This document shows positions 6,737 to 15,999 of a stretch of DNA of 64,000 bases, one piece after another (the first letter of the stretch is position 1; every line of letters starts with the position of its first letter). The position numbers and the translations under genes are program-made. This DNA is from Robiginitalea sp. (GTDB lineage: Bacteria; Bacteroidota; Bacteroidia; Flavobacteriales; Flavobacteriaceae), in contig JAHECA010000009.1 of assembly GCA_024642005.1 (NCBI GenBank), positions 1 to 64,000 on the forward strand, given 5' to 3'. Below the pieces are notes generated by a model, which was given only the letters and a program-made list of their open reading frames with translations, was not told the origin of the DNA and searched no databases.

Positions 6737-9193
6737 TCATATATAATCCACGTTATAGATAACACGAATACTTCTATATAGTGAAATAGCATTGAAAGAA
6801 TGTTCAATTCTTTTGATGCTATTTTTTGTTGGGGCCAGGCCCTGACCCGGCTGTACTTTCAGTAGTATATTTTTGTGGTACAGGTTCCGGATACGGGCTA
6901 CGGGCGGAAACTCCGGCCCTAAGACCTGCTGATCGAACCGCAGGCGCAGCGATCGGGCAAACCAGTCGGCCCCCTCTCCTACCCGGTTGAATTCCTTGTG
7001 GGCGAAGGTAATCTTGATAAGGCGCACGGCTGGCGGATAACGGAATTGTTCCCTTTCATATACCTGGTCGCGGTACATGCCCTGATAATCGCCCCTGGCA
7101 ACTTGCTGCAATATCTGGTGGTACGGGTTGTAGGTCTGGATGAGCACCTGCCCGCGCTGCCGGGTTCGCCCGGCCCGTCCGGCCACCTGGGTGAGCAGTT
7201 GGAAGCAACGCTCGTGTGCCCGGAAGTGCGGAAAATTCAACAGGGCATCGGCATTCATGATCCCCACAAGGGATACATGCCTGAAATCGAGGCCTTTGGT
7301 GAGCATTTGGGTACCCACCAGGATGTCCGTTTCCCGCGCCTCGAAAGCCTCAATAATGCGCTGGTAACCGTATTTGCCACGGGTGGTATCGAGGTCCATC
7401 CGGGCCACCGCCGCCTCGGGGAAAAGGCTTTTGAGTTCTTCCTCGACCTGTTCGGTGCCGAAGCCCCGGGTATCGAGGGTGGCGTTCCCGCAGGCATCGC
7501 AGGTGGTTTCAAGCGGACGGTGGTAACCGCAATAGTGGCAGCGGAGTTCTTTGCGGTACTGGTGGTAGGTAAGGCTAACGTCGCAATTGACGCATTGGGG
7601 GGCATGACCGCAGCTGGTACACTCCACAATAGGGGCAAAACCCCGGCGGTTCTGGAAGAGGATTACCTGGCTGCGGGCGTCCAGGGCCTCGCCGATGGCC
7701 AACCTCAGCCGCTCCGAAAAATGGCCCTGCATGCGTTTGCGTCGGAAAGCATCACCCAGGTCTACCAACTCCATTTCGGGCATCAGCACATCGCCGTAGC
7801 GCCTATCCATGTTCACCAGGGCATATTTGCCCGTCGAGGCATTGTGGAAGCTCTCTATGCTGGGCGTGGCAGAGCCGAGCAACACCCCTGCCTTGTGGTA
7901 TGAAGCCAGCACGATGGCTGCATCGCGGGCGTGGTAGCGGGGAGCCGGATCGAATTGCTTGAAGGTGTTTTCGTGTTCCTCATCTACCAGCACCAGCCCC
8001 AGGCGGGCAAAGGGCAGGAAAAGGGAAGAACGCGCCCCCAGGATAACCGAGGCTTGCTCGGCCCCGGCCTGCACGTGGTACCAGAGCTCGGCCCGTTCCT
8101 GCAGGTTCTGGCGGGAGTGAAAAACCGCCACACGCGACCCGAAAACCGCCTGAAGCCGGCGGATGAGCTGTTCGGTCAGGGCAATTTCAGGCACCAGGTA
8201 CAACACCTGTTTGCCCCGGTCGAGGGCATCTTGTATGAGCCGGATGTACACCTCGGTCTTGCCCGAGGAGGTAACCCCGTGCAGGAGCACGGTCTTTCCT
8301 TCCCCCATTCCGGCACGGATCTGCTGCAGGGCCTCCGACTGGTCGTCGTTGAGGTCGGGCAGGCCCGATACAGGGAGCGACCCGTCGTAGGCAATCCGGT
8401 CTTCTTCGAGCAGGTATTCCTCAAGCACTTCTTTGTCGATCAGGGCCTTGAGGGCGGCGCGGCTCGCCCCGGCAAGCTGCTCGAGCTCCTTGCTTTTCAC
8501 GGGTTTGTCGTGCCCTTGCTGCAATTGAAACATTTGCAACAGCAAAGCCGATTGTTTCGGGGCCCTTGAGAGGGAATCGAGCAAGGCTTCCAGGGCCTGG
8601 TCTTCCCGGTATTGCGGATGCATGCGGATGTAGCGTGACCGCTTGGGAACATAGCGCTCTTCCAGCTTTTCCTGTAACCGGATGGCCCCTTTGGCCAGCA
8701 TGCGGTGCAAGAGGGGCAATACGTGCTTGCGCTCTACAATCTCGCTGATTTCCCTAACGCTTAGCATTGGCTGATGCTCCAGGGCCTCCAGGATCAGGAA
8801 TTCGGAATCGTCGAGGGAGGATTCGTCTTCCCGCCACAACGGGTTGGCCAGCACGCGGGTTTCACTTTCCAGCAGAAAAACCGAAGGAACGGCCGTGCGA
8901 AAAACCTCGCCAAGGGTACAGAGGTAATAGGAGGCTATCCATTGCCAGTGCCTGAGCTGATGCGCCGACACCAGGGGCTCCTGGTCCAGCACCCGGTAGA
9001 TTTCCTTGGGCTGATAGGCGGTGGGCGGATTTTGGTGGAGGCGTATCACCAGGCCCGTGTACAATTTGGTTTTGCCAAAGGGAACCGCAACGCGTATCCC
9101 TGGCTTGAGCATGTGCTCTGTGCCCGCGCCCGCCAGGTAGGTGTAGGTCCGTTCCAGGGGGATCGGCAGCAAGACATCTGCGTAATACATCAT
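6737..9193 (-). CDS. priA: Primosomal protein N', replication restart helicase
   Basis: An 818-residue PriA, the 3'-to-5' superfamily 2 helicase that reloads the replisome at stalled forks. The N-terminal 3'-binding and winged-helix regions are followed by Walker A GVTSSGKTE (about 305), DEEH (about 402), a zinc-binding insertion with eight cysteines between about 520 and 580 (CTSCG, CVNC, CHYCG, CDACG), and the C-terminal helicase lobe. The frame extends up to a TTG at 9220, but ATG at 9193 or 9190 gives the usual MYYADV start and is preferred. Last gene of nadC-yihY-priA, 42 bp after the second gene. Its stop abuts the LytTR stop. Confidence 0.96.
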   Translation of the reverse strand: MMYYADVLLPIPLERTYTYLAGAGTEHMLKPGIRVAVPFGKTKLYTGLVIRLHQNPPTAYQPKEIYRVLDQEPLVSAHQLRHWQWIASYYLCTLGEVFRTAVPSVFLLESETRVLANPLWREDESSLDDSEFLILEALEHQPMLSVREISEIVERKHVLPLLHRMLAKGAIRLQEKLEERYVPKRSRYIRMHPQYREDQALEALLDSLSRAPKQSALLLQMFQLQQGHDKPVKSKELEQLAGASRAALKALIDKEVLEEYLLEEDRIAYDGSLPVSGLPDLNDDQSEALQQIRAGMGEGKTVLLHGVTSSGKTEVYIRLIQDALDRGKQVLYLVPEIALTEQLIRRLQAVFGSRVAVFHSRQNLQERAELWYHVQAGAEQASVILGARSSLFLPFARLGLVLVDEEHENTFKQFDPAPRYHARDAAIVLASYHKAGVLLGSATPSIESFHNASTGKYALVNMDRRYGDVLMPEMELVDLGDAFRRKRMQGHFSERLRLAIGEALDARSQVILFQNRRGFAPIVECTSCGHAPQCVNCDVSLTYHQYRKELRCHYCGYHRPLETTCDACGNATLDTRGFGTEQVEEELKSLFPEAAVARMDLDTTRGKYGYQRIIEAFEARETDILVGTQMLTKGLDFRHVSLVGIMNADALLNFPHFRAHERCFQLLTQVAGRAGRTRQRGQVLIQTYNPYHQILQQVARGDYQGMYRDQVYEREQFRYPPAVRLIKITFAHKEFNRVGEGADWFARSLRLRFDQQVLGPEFPPVARIRNLYHKNILLKVQPGQGLAPTKNSIKRIEHSFNAISLYRSIRVIYNVDYI

Positions 9194-9235
9194 GGTTCTC
9201 TCGGTCTGCAAACCCTTCAATTTTTCAGGAATTGC

Positions 9236-10216
9236 TCAGGGTCCCTCCCCGTCGCGCTGCATGTTTCTCCTCAGGTAATTCAGCGTGGCATTCAGTTCAA
9301 AACCCAGCAACAGGATATTGGAATTCAGCCAGATATAGATCATCAGGATCAGCAGCCCGCTCAGGGCCCCGTAAAATTCGTTGTACCGGGCAAAGGTATC
9401 TATATAGACCCCGAACAGGTAGGAGGTCAACAGGATGAGCAGGGTGGTCATCAGGGCGCCGTACGAAAAAAAACGGGCCTGCTTGCCCCCGGCAGTCCCG
9501 AAATAATACAGGATGGCAGTGGTCAGGTAGGTGAGTAAAATAAAAAAGAGCACCTTTCCGATCTGCACCCCGATTTTGTCTTCTTCGCCCAGCACTCCCC
9601 CACTGGAGCGGGCGGTGATATCGCTGAGAAAACCCAGAACGTAGAACTCGAAGTACACGTACACCACCGCCCCAAGGATCAGCAATAAAGACAGGATGAG
9701 CCCGACCATGAGGGCATAGGCGTACTGTTTGAAGAAATTCCGGGTAAGGTCGATATGGTAGCTGGTTTCGAACCCGCCAAAAATGGCATTGACCCCGTTG
9801 GTCATCAGCAAAATGGAAATCAGGAAGGCCGAAGACAGCCAGCCTCCCTGCTTTTGGTCCTTGATCTGATGGTATACCTCTGAAAAATAATCGCCGGTGG
9901 CGGTGGGCAGGAAGTTCTCTATGAAGTTCAGGAACTGGGCGTCGAAATTGCTGTTGCCAACGCTTACGTAAGGAATCACATAGGGGACGAGTGTAAGCAG
10001 GAAAATCAGCAGGGGGAAAATGGCCATGAACAGGCTGAACGAAATGGCACTTGCCCGGGTGGAAAGGGCCCCGCGAATGATCCCGCGCACATACATGGCC
10101 ACCAGGTCAAAGAGCGACAGGCCTTCAAAGGCCCGGAGCTGCACCCTTTTGAGTACAAACACGAGCCAGCGTAAGACCGGCACCTCATCCAATCGCTCTA
10201 CCCAAGGCTTGCCCAT
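9236..10216 (-). CDS. YihY/BrkB family inner-membrane protein
   Basis: A 326-residue integral membrane protein of the YihY/UPF0761 family, once misnamed ribonuclease BN. About six transmembrane segments can be seen, with the family pattern STRASAISFSLFMAIFPLLIF near residues 52-72 and TSYLFGVYIDTFARYNEFYGA near 270. The transport or envelope role of the family is unsettled. The ATG directly abuts the nadC stop codon (no spacer), so translation is probably coupled. priA follows 42 bp later. Confidence 0.9.
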   Translation of the reverse strand: MGKPWVERLDEVPVLRWLVFVLKRVQLRAFEGLSLFDLVAMYVRGIIRGALSTRASAISFSLFMAIFPLLIFLLTLVPYVIPYVSVGNSNFDAQFLNFIENFLPTATGDYFSEVYHQIKDQKQGGWLSSAFLISILLMTNGVNAIFGGFETSYHIDLTRNFFKQYAYALMVGLILSLLLILGAVVYVYFEFYVLGFLSDITARSSGGVLGEEDKIGVQIGKVLFFILLTYLTTAILYYFGTAGGKQARFFSYGALMTTLLILLTSYLFGVYIDTFARYNEFYGALSGLLILMIYIWLNSNILLLGFELNATLNYLRRNMQRDGEGP

Positions 10217-11074
10217 TCAGACGGCTTTTAAGCTAAGGTCCAGGTTGGCCACCGAGTGGGTCAGGGCTCCCGAAGAAATATAATCGACCCCGCATGCGGC
10301 ATAGGCCCTTAAATTATGTTCATGGATACCCCCCGAAGATTCGGTCTGGCAGCGCCCGCCAATGAATGCCACTGCCTTTCGGGTATCGTTCAGGCTAAAA
10401 TTGTCGAGCAGGATTCGGTGGATGCCCTCCGACTGCATTATTTCTTCCACCTCTGCCAGGTTGCGGGCTTCCACGATAACCTTCAGGTCACGCCCGGTAC
10501 GCTGCAGGTAGGCCTGGGTTTTGGTAATGGCCTCGGTAATGCCGCCTGCAAAATCGATGTGGTTGTCTTTGAGCATGATCATGTCGTAAAGGGCAAAGCG
10601 GTGGTTTTCTCCTCCGCCTATGCGCACCGCCCATTTTTCCAGGGCACGTATGCCGGGGGTGGTTTTGCGCGTATCCAGGATACGCGCCCCGGTTCCTTCC
10701 AACAGGGCAGCGTAACGCCTGGTCTTTGTAGCGATGGCGCTCATCCGTTGCATCCCGTTGAGCACCAGGCGTTCGGCTTTCAGGATGGCCTGCACCGGCC
10801 CGGAAACGTAAAAGGCGACCGCCCCGTAATCGACTGGGGTACCGTCGGGGAGGAGCACCTCCATTTCGCACTTCGGGTCTACGGCCTCAAAGACCTGCCT
10901 GGCGAACTCGACTCCTGCCAGAATGCCTTTGTCTTTCACAAGCAATTTGGCCCGGCCCATGGCATCTGCAGGAATGCAGGCCAGCGAACTGTGATCGCCG
11001 TCACCTACATCTTCACGCAGGGCATTGGTGATAATCCGGTCTATTTCTTCCTGAAGTTTTTCAGCTGAAATCAT
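10217..11074 (-). CDS. nadC: Nicotinate-nucleotide pyrophosphorylase (carboxylating)
   Basis: A 285-residue quinolinate phosphoribosyltransferase. It converts quinolinate and PRPP to nicotinate mononucleotide with loss of CO2 in de novo NAD synthesis. Signatures are EDVGDGDHSS at the N-terminus, LDTRKTTPGIRALEKWAVRIGGGENHR (quinolinate and PRPP site) and LKDNHI, then the C-terminal barrel with LDNFSL and ESSGGI. The frame continues to an ATG at 11140, but ATG 11074 gives the family length and lies 18 nt after a -7-like element (11099-11092, TACTTTAG). First gene of nadC-yihY-priA and divergent from rlmH. nadA and nadB are not in the window. Confidence 0.96.
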   Translation of the reverse strand: MISAEKLQEEIDRIITNALREDVGDGDHSSLACIPADAMGRAKLLVKDKGILAGVEFARQVFEAVDPKCEMEVLLPDGTPVDYGAVAFYVSGPVQAILKAERLVLNGMQRMSAIATKTRRYAALLEGTGARILDTRKTTPGIRALEKWAVRIGGGENHRFALYDMIMLKDNHIDFAGGITEAITKTQAYLQRTGRDLKVIVEARNLAEVEEIMQSEGIHRILLDNFSLNDTRKAVAFIGGRCQTESSGGIHEHNLRAYAACGVDYISSGALTHSVANLDLSLKAV

Positions 11075-11170
11075 CGCGTGCAAATCCTGCACTAAAGTAG
11101 TAAAATGTTTGCGGACCGGTTGCAAGGCCGGCGATTTCATGAATTGGCCGGGAAGGCCTATTTTTAAGCG

Positions 11171-11644
11171 ATGAAATTGCTCCTGCTAACTGTCGGGCCC
11201 ACAGACGACCCTGCCCTGCGAGCCCAGATTGAGACCTATGCCACCCGCCTGGGCCGCTACATTCCCTTTGAGATGGAGAGCATTCCCGACGTGCGTAGCC
11301 GGGGGGGGCTCGACCCTGCCGTACAAAAGGCCAGGGAAGCCGAACAGCTTCAGCGGCGCCTGCAGCCGCAGGACGTGGTGTGGATACTTGACGAAAAAGG
11401 GAAGGAATTCACCTCCCGGGGGTTTGCACAGCACCTGCAGAAAAGCATGAACGCCGGCCCCAAACGGCTGGTGCTGCTCATCGGCGGAGCCTATGGCTTC
11501 GACCCGGCCATTGGCCGGCTTGCCCAGCAGGCGGTAAGCCTCTCCCGCATGACCTTCAACCACCAGGTGGTCCGCCTGATGGCTGTTGAGCAGCTTTACC
11601 GGGCCTTTTCCATATTAAGGGGCGACCCGTACCACAACGACTGA
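11171..11644 (+). CDS. rlmH: 23S rRNA (pseudouridine(1915)-N(3))-methyltransferase
   Basis: A 157-residue SPOUT methyltransferase that methylates pseudouridine 1915 in helix 69 of 23S rRNA on assembled ribosomes. The SAM-binding trefoil knot is clear: LIGGAYGFD (about 97-105) and the C-terminal SLSRMTFNHQVVRLMAVEQLYRAF pattern, which ends in the family's HND-type tail (DPYHND). Length matches E. coli RlmH. It is divergent from nadC, and the fucosidase gene starts 31 bp downstream on the same strand. Confidence 0.97.
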   Translation: MKLLLLTVGPTDDPALRAQIETYATRLGRYIPFEMESIPDVRSRGGLDPAVQKAREAEQLQRRLQPQDVVWILDEKGKEFTSRGFAQHLQKSMNAGPKRLVLLIGGAYGFDPAIGRLAQQAVSLSRMTFNHQVVRLMAVEQLYRAFSILRGDPYHND

Positions 11645-11675
11645 CCCCCCCTGCCTGCCACCAAACACAGACCTT

Positions 11676-13778
11676 ATGACCCGTCGCATTGCCCTCCCGT
11701 TCCTGCCGGCCGCACTGGCCCTTGTGCTTTCCTGTTCGAGCCCCGAACCGCCGGCCGCGGTAGGCCCGCTCCCGTCCCAGCGGCAGCTGGCCTGGCACGA
11801 CCTGCAGTACTACGCCTTTGTCCATTTCAACATGAACACCTTCACGAACCGGGAATGGGGTACGGGAGGCGAAACCCCGGCCCAGTTTAACCCGACCCAA
11901 CTCGATGCCAGGCAATGGGCACGGGTGGCGCGCGATGCCGGGATGAAGGGCATCATCCTCACGGCCAAACACCACGATGGGTTTTGTTTGTGGCCTACCC
12001 AAACCACAACGCATTCGGTGAAGCATTCCCCCTGGCGCAACGGGCAGGGCGACCTGGTGGCCGAAGTTGCAGAGGCCTGCCGTGAGTACGGCCTCAAGTT
12101 CGGCATCTACCTCTCCCCCTGGGATCGCAACAATGCGGCCTACGGCAGCCCGGAGTACGTGAAAATCTTCCACGAACAGCTGCGCGAGCTGCTGACCGGG
12201 TACGGCCCGCTTTTTGAAGTCTGGTTCGACGGCGCAAACGGGGGTTCAGGCTATTACGGCGGGGCGAACGAGACGCGTAAAATTGACAACCGCACCTATT
12301 ACCAGTGGGATACCACCACAGCCCTGGTGCGCCGCTACCAGCCAGACGCCGTGATCTTCAGCGACGGCGGACCCGACATCCGGTGGGTGGGCACCGAGGA
12401 GGGCTGGGCAGGGGAGACCAATTGGAGCATCATGCGCCGGGATGAAATCTACCCGGGCTGGGAACGGTATGAAGAATTGCGCTACGGGCACGAAGATGGC
12501 ACGCACTGGCTGCCAGCTGAGGTCAACACCAGCATACGGCCGGGCTGGTATTACCACCCGGGCGAAGACCACCAGGTGAAATCGCTGGCCCGCCTGGTGC
12601 GCACCTATTACGAGTCAATCGGGCGCAACGGCAATTTCCTGCTGAACCTGCCCGTGGATCAGCGCGGGCTGGTACACGAAACCGACGCAGCACACCTGCT
12701 TGCCCTTAAAAAGCAAATCGACCAGGACTTCGCCCGGGAACTGGCCCGCAACACCAGGGCTTCTGCCTCGAATGTGCGGGGCAGGGCCGCACGTTTTAGC
12801 GCCGACAAGGCCATAGACGGCGACCCGGATACCTACTGGGCCACTGACGACGGGAGGCACGCCGGCACGCTGACGCTCACTTTTTTGGAACCAACCGAAG
12901 TAAACCGGCTTGTTCTGCAGGAATATATCCCATTGGGGCAGCGGGTCAGGAAATTTACCGTGGAAGCCCAGGCCGACGGCCGCTGGGTGACCCTTGACAC
13001 CCAGACCACCATTGGGTACAAACGCATCCTCCGCTTCGACCCGGTTAAAGCCTCGGCCGTGCGCCTGAACATCCTCGATGCCAAAGGCCCTGTTGCCCTT
13101 TCGAACCTGGAGTTGTACCGCGCGCCCAACCTGCTTACCGAGCCGGTAATGGCCCGCGACAGGGAAGGAAGGGTAAGCTTGTCGGTGGCAGACCCGCGGG
13201 TGGCTATTTTTTACACCCTCGACGGCAGCATGCCCGGGGCGAATTCTCAGGCGTATGACGGACCGATCCCGGTTGAGGTGCCTACTGCGGTCAGGGCAAT
13301 CGCTCTTGACCCGGAAAGCGGGCAACAGACTGCCGTGGTGGGCCGGCACTTTGATATACCCAAGAAAGGCTGGCTGCTGGTTTCGGCCAGCAGCGGGGAC
13401 GTTTCCAAGGCCGGGAATCTTATGGACGAAGACCCGGAAACGCTTTGGGCCACAGGCCCCGAAGCCGGCGGAACGCCCGAAGTTACTCTCGACCTGGGGG
13501 CTGCTTACCGGCTTTCGGGCTTTACTTACTGGCCCAGCCAGGAACGCTACCCAACGGGAATAATCACTTCCTATGAATTCCTGACCAGCCCCGACGGCCG
13601 CACTTGGAGCCTCGCGGCAACCGGGGAGTTCGGAAACATAGCCAATAACCGCATCGAGCAGGTAGTGCGCTTTGAGCCGGTTCAGGCCCGGTATATTCGC
13701 ATGAAAGCCCTGAAGGCTGAAGGGGAAGAAAAAAATGCCAGTTTCGCGGAGCTTGGGGTAATTACAGAAGGGAATTAA
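11676..13778 (+). CDS. GH29 alpha-L-fucosidase lipoprotein with two F5/8C domains
   Basis: A 700-residue exported glycosidase. A lipoprotein signal (LVLSCSS, Cys about 20) anchors it in the envelope. The GH29 catalytic domain (about 30-350) contains HFNMNTFT, ILTAKHHDGF, and VWFDGANG with D185 as candidate nucleophile. It is followed by an F5/8 type C (CBM32-like) module at about 360-485, a short chitobiase/hexosaminidase C-terminal-like segment (about 505-545, IFYTLDGSMPG), and a second F5/8 type C module (about 566-700). It should release terminal fucose from algal or other glycans, with the extra modules binding sugar. No SusCD pair, sulfatase or other glycosidase adjoins it. A GH13 lipoprotein lies 6 kb away. 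Confidence 0.92.
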   Translation: MTRRIALPFLPAALALVLSCSSPEPPAAVGPLPSQRQLAWHDLQYYAFVHFNMNTFTNREWGTGGETPAQFNPTQLDARQWARVARDAGMKGIILTAKHHDGFCLWPTQTTTHSVKHSPWRNGQGDLVAEVAEACREYGLKFGIYLSPWDRNNAAYGSPEYVKIFHEQLRELLTGYGPLFEVWFDGANGGSGYYGGANETRKIDNRTYYQWDTTTALVRRYQPDAVIFSDGGPDIRWVGTEEGWAGETNWSIMRRDEIYPGWERYEELRYGHEDGTHWLPAEVNTSIRPGWYYHPGEDHQVKSLARLVRTYYESIGRNGNFLLNLPVDQRGLVHETDAAHLLALKKQIDQDFARELARNTRASASNVRGRAARFSADKAIDGDPDTYWATDDGRHAGTLTLTFLEPTEVNRLVLQEYIPLGQRVRKFTVEAQADGRWVTLDTQTTIGYKRILRFDPVKASAVRLNILDAKGPVALSNLELYRAPNLLTEPVMARDREGRVSLSVADPRVAIFYTLDGSMPGANSQAYDGPIPVEVPTAVRAIALDPESGQQTAVVGRHFDIPKKGWLLVSASSGDVSKAGNLMDEDPETLWATGPEAGGTPEVTLDLGAAYRLSGFTYWPSQERYPTGIITSYEFLTSPDGRTWSLAATGEFGNIANNRIEQVVRFEPVQARYIRMKALKAEGEEKNASFAELGVITEGN

Positions 13779-13898
13779 CTGGTTTAAAGCTTTTCAAATG
13801 AGAATAAGGCCCATGGCCGAAGGCTCGCCGCAACTGGGCACAAGGGTGCCTGCTATACTTGGCACATGCAACCAACTGCCAATCTTCAATCCTTCAGG
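13779..13898. other. Gap between convergent fucosidase and serA genes
   Basis: A 120-bp intergenic stretch with no clear terminator hairpin and T-run on either strand, although both genes end here. Confidence 0.5.
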
Positions 13899-15782
13899 TC
13901 AGTAGAGTACCCGGAACCGGATCGTATTCTCGATATTCTTGAGGTCTTTAATCACCTCTTTGTTGTAGTCTTTGTCGACATCGGTGATTACATAGCCCAC
14001 CTCAGGGTCGGTGGAGAGGTACTGCCCGATGATGTTCAGGTTGTACGAGGCAAGTACCCGGTTGATCTGCGCCATGATGCCGGGCACGTTGGCGTGGATG
14101 TGCAAAAAACGGTGGGCATTTTTCTGCTTGGGCAGCCTGATGTTGGGGAAGTTAACGGCGTCTACCGTGCTGCCTGAATTGATGTACTCCATAATCTTGC
14201 TGGGCACGAATCCGGCGATGTCGCGCTGGGCCTCCTCGGTGCTGCCGCCTATATGGGGGGTCAGTATCACATTCTCCAGGCCCCGCAATTCGGTTTCAAA
14301 AGCACCGTTGCCAATCGGCTCTTCCGGATACACGTCAATGGCAGCTCCCGCCAGCCGGCCGGTTTTCAGCACGGCAACCAGGGCCGGGATGTCGACTACA
14401 AAACCGCGCGAAAGGTTTATCAGGTAAGCCCCCGGGCGCATCTGCGCCAGCTCGCGCTCCCCGATGAAATTGCGGTTGGCCGGGTTGTCGTCAACGTGCA
14501 GGGTCACCACATCAGAGACATTCATCAGGGCCTCCAGGGAATCGCATTTGATCGCATTCCCCAGGGCGAGCTGTTCGTCCACGTCGTAGTAATAGACCCG
14601 CATGCCCATAGCCTCGGCCAATACGGAAAGTTGTTTGCCGATATTGCCATATCCCACAATGCCGAGGTTTTTACCCCGAATTTCACGCGAATTGGCCGCG
14701 GTCTTGTTCCACTGGCCAGCGTGCAGCTCGGTGCTGCGCGGGAAGATGCTGCGCATGAGCATGATAATCTCCCCTATGGCCAGTTCCACCACCGACCGGG
14801 TATTGCTGTAGGGGGCATTAAAGACCACCACCCCTTTTTCCCGGGCGTATTTCAGGTCAATCTGGGTGGTGCCGATACAAAAGGCACCAAGCACCATCAG
14901 TTTGTTGGCTGCGTCAAGGACCTTTTGGGTAACCTGGGTCTTGGAGCGGATGCCCAGTACGTGCACGCCTTTTACTTTTTCGATCAGCTCTGCTTCCGAA
15001 AGGCTCGACTTGACCACTTCGACCGTAAAGCCCTCTTCAGAGAGGTTTTCAAAGGCTACCGGGTGCACATTTTCCAGCAGCAAAATCTTGATTCGGTTCT
15101 TGGGGTATGACAGATTACGCGGCAACTTGTTCACAAATAAAAATTCATCCAGGTTAGGGGTAATATGGTCGGCAAACCGGGCTGCTTTTTCCCGGTGGAC
15201 ATTCTCGGTATAGGCGAAAAACTTGTGGGCAATGCCGGCCTCACGCATCACGTAGTCGCTGTATCCGTCGCCAATTACCTGTACTTCGCCTTCCAGGTTC
15301 AGGGCGCGGAGGCACTCGATTTTCCCGTTGTGTTTGGCCAGTGCATTCTCGGCGTCGAAGCCGACAATTCGGCCTTGTTCGTCAAATTCAAAGGTATTGG
15401 CAAAAACGCGTTCGGAGGGGATGTTGTATTCGGCCACAATGGGCACGATAAACTCCTTGAAACCGGCCGATATGACATAGATGTCGGGGGCGTACTTGGT
15501 AAAGAACTCCTTGTTGGCCTCTATGGATCGCGAGATTTTCTGCCTGAGTTCCTCAATCAGGGCTTTCAGGTCGTCGCGATGGGCACCCAGCAGCCTGATC
15601 CGGCGCTCCAGGCTTTCGGTAAAGGAGATGTCCCCGTCTATGCCCAGGTTGGTTATTTCCTGAATTTCGCGAATAACAGCCTCGCGGTCGGGGCGGTTGG
15701 TCAGAGTAATCTCTGCCAGTACGTCCAAGGCCTCAACCCGGGTCAGGGTGCTGTCAAAATCAAAGACAAATTTCCGACTCAC
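13899..15782 (-). CDS. serA: Fused phosphoserine phosphatase / D-3-phosphoglycerate dehydrogenase
   Basis: A 627-residue fusion of two serine-biosynthesis enzymes. Residues 1-215 are a SerB-type HAD phosphatase: D8-F-D10 (nucleophile and acid), S105 in ISAGF, K154, and GDGYSD at 171-176. Residues 230-545 are phosphoglycerate dehydrogenase: Rossmann GYGNIG at 377-382, and catalytic R459, E488 and H510 (spacing matches E. coli R240/E269/H292). Residues about 555-627 are a regulatory ACT domain, the expected serine sensor. The protein would carry out the first and last steps of 3-phosphoglycerate to serine. SerC must come from elsewhere. A near-consensus -7 element TATCTTCG lies at 15813-15806. 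Confidence 0.95.
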   Translation of the reverse strand: MSRKFVFDFDSTLTRVEALDVLAEITLTNRPDREAVIREIQEITNLGIDGDISFTESLERRIRLLGAHRDDLKALIEELRQKISRSIEANKEFFTKYAPDIYVISAGFKEFIVPIVAEYNIPSERVFANTFEFDEQGRIVGFDAENALAKHNGKIECLRALNLEGEVQVIGDGYSDYVMREAGIAHKFFAYTENVHREKAARFADHITPNLDEFLFVNKLPRNLSYPKNRIKILLLENVHPVAFENLSEEGFTVEVVKSSLSEAELIEKVKGVHVLGIRSKTQVTQKVLDAANKLMVLGAFCIGTTQIDLKYAREKGVVVFNAPYSNTRSVVELAIGEIIMLMRSIFPRSTELHAGQWNKTAANSREIRGKNLGIVGYGNIGKQLSVLAEAMGMRVYYYDVDEQLALGNAIKCDSLEALMNVSDVVTLHVDDNPANRNFIGERELAQMRPGAYLINLSRGFVVDIPALVAVLKTGRLAGAAIDVYPEEPIGNGAFETELRGLENVILTPHIGGSTEEAQRDIAGFVPSKIMEYINSGSTVDAVNFPNIRLPKQKNAHRFLHIHANVPGIMAQINRVLASYNLNIIGQYLSTDPEVGYVITDVDKDYNKEVIKDLKNIENTIRFRVLY

Positions 15783-15999
15783 GGAGCAATAATCATTTCA
15801 GGCCCCGAAGATAACAAGAAATTGCGGCATGCCCCCTACCCGTGCCTCAAAATAAAGCAGCTGTGACAAAGCCGACGGGCTTTGTTAGAAAACAGGCATT
15901 ACCATCGGCTTATTAATGAGGGTATCTGCCGGCTGAACAGGGCACGGCTCTCCTATGAAAAGGCTAAAGTTAAACGACTCGGATCGTTTTTATTCGAAC
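15783..15999. other. Spacer upstream of serA
   Basis: A 217-bp gap. It holds the serA -7-like element (15806-15813, minus) and a perfect 8-bp inverted repeat with a 4-nt loop (ACAAAGCC/GGCTTTGT, 15866-15885) that has no T-run on either side. No tRNA or frame is recognisable. Confidence 0.45.

Noticed and set aside
15866-15885. Perfect inverted repeat ACAAAGCC/GGCTTTGT as a terminator
   Set aside because: Neither strand has a following T-run, and it lies upstream of serA, not at a gene end. I could not assign a role.
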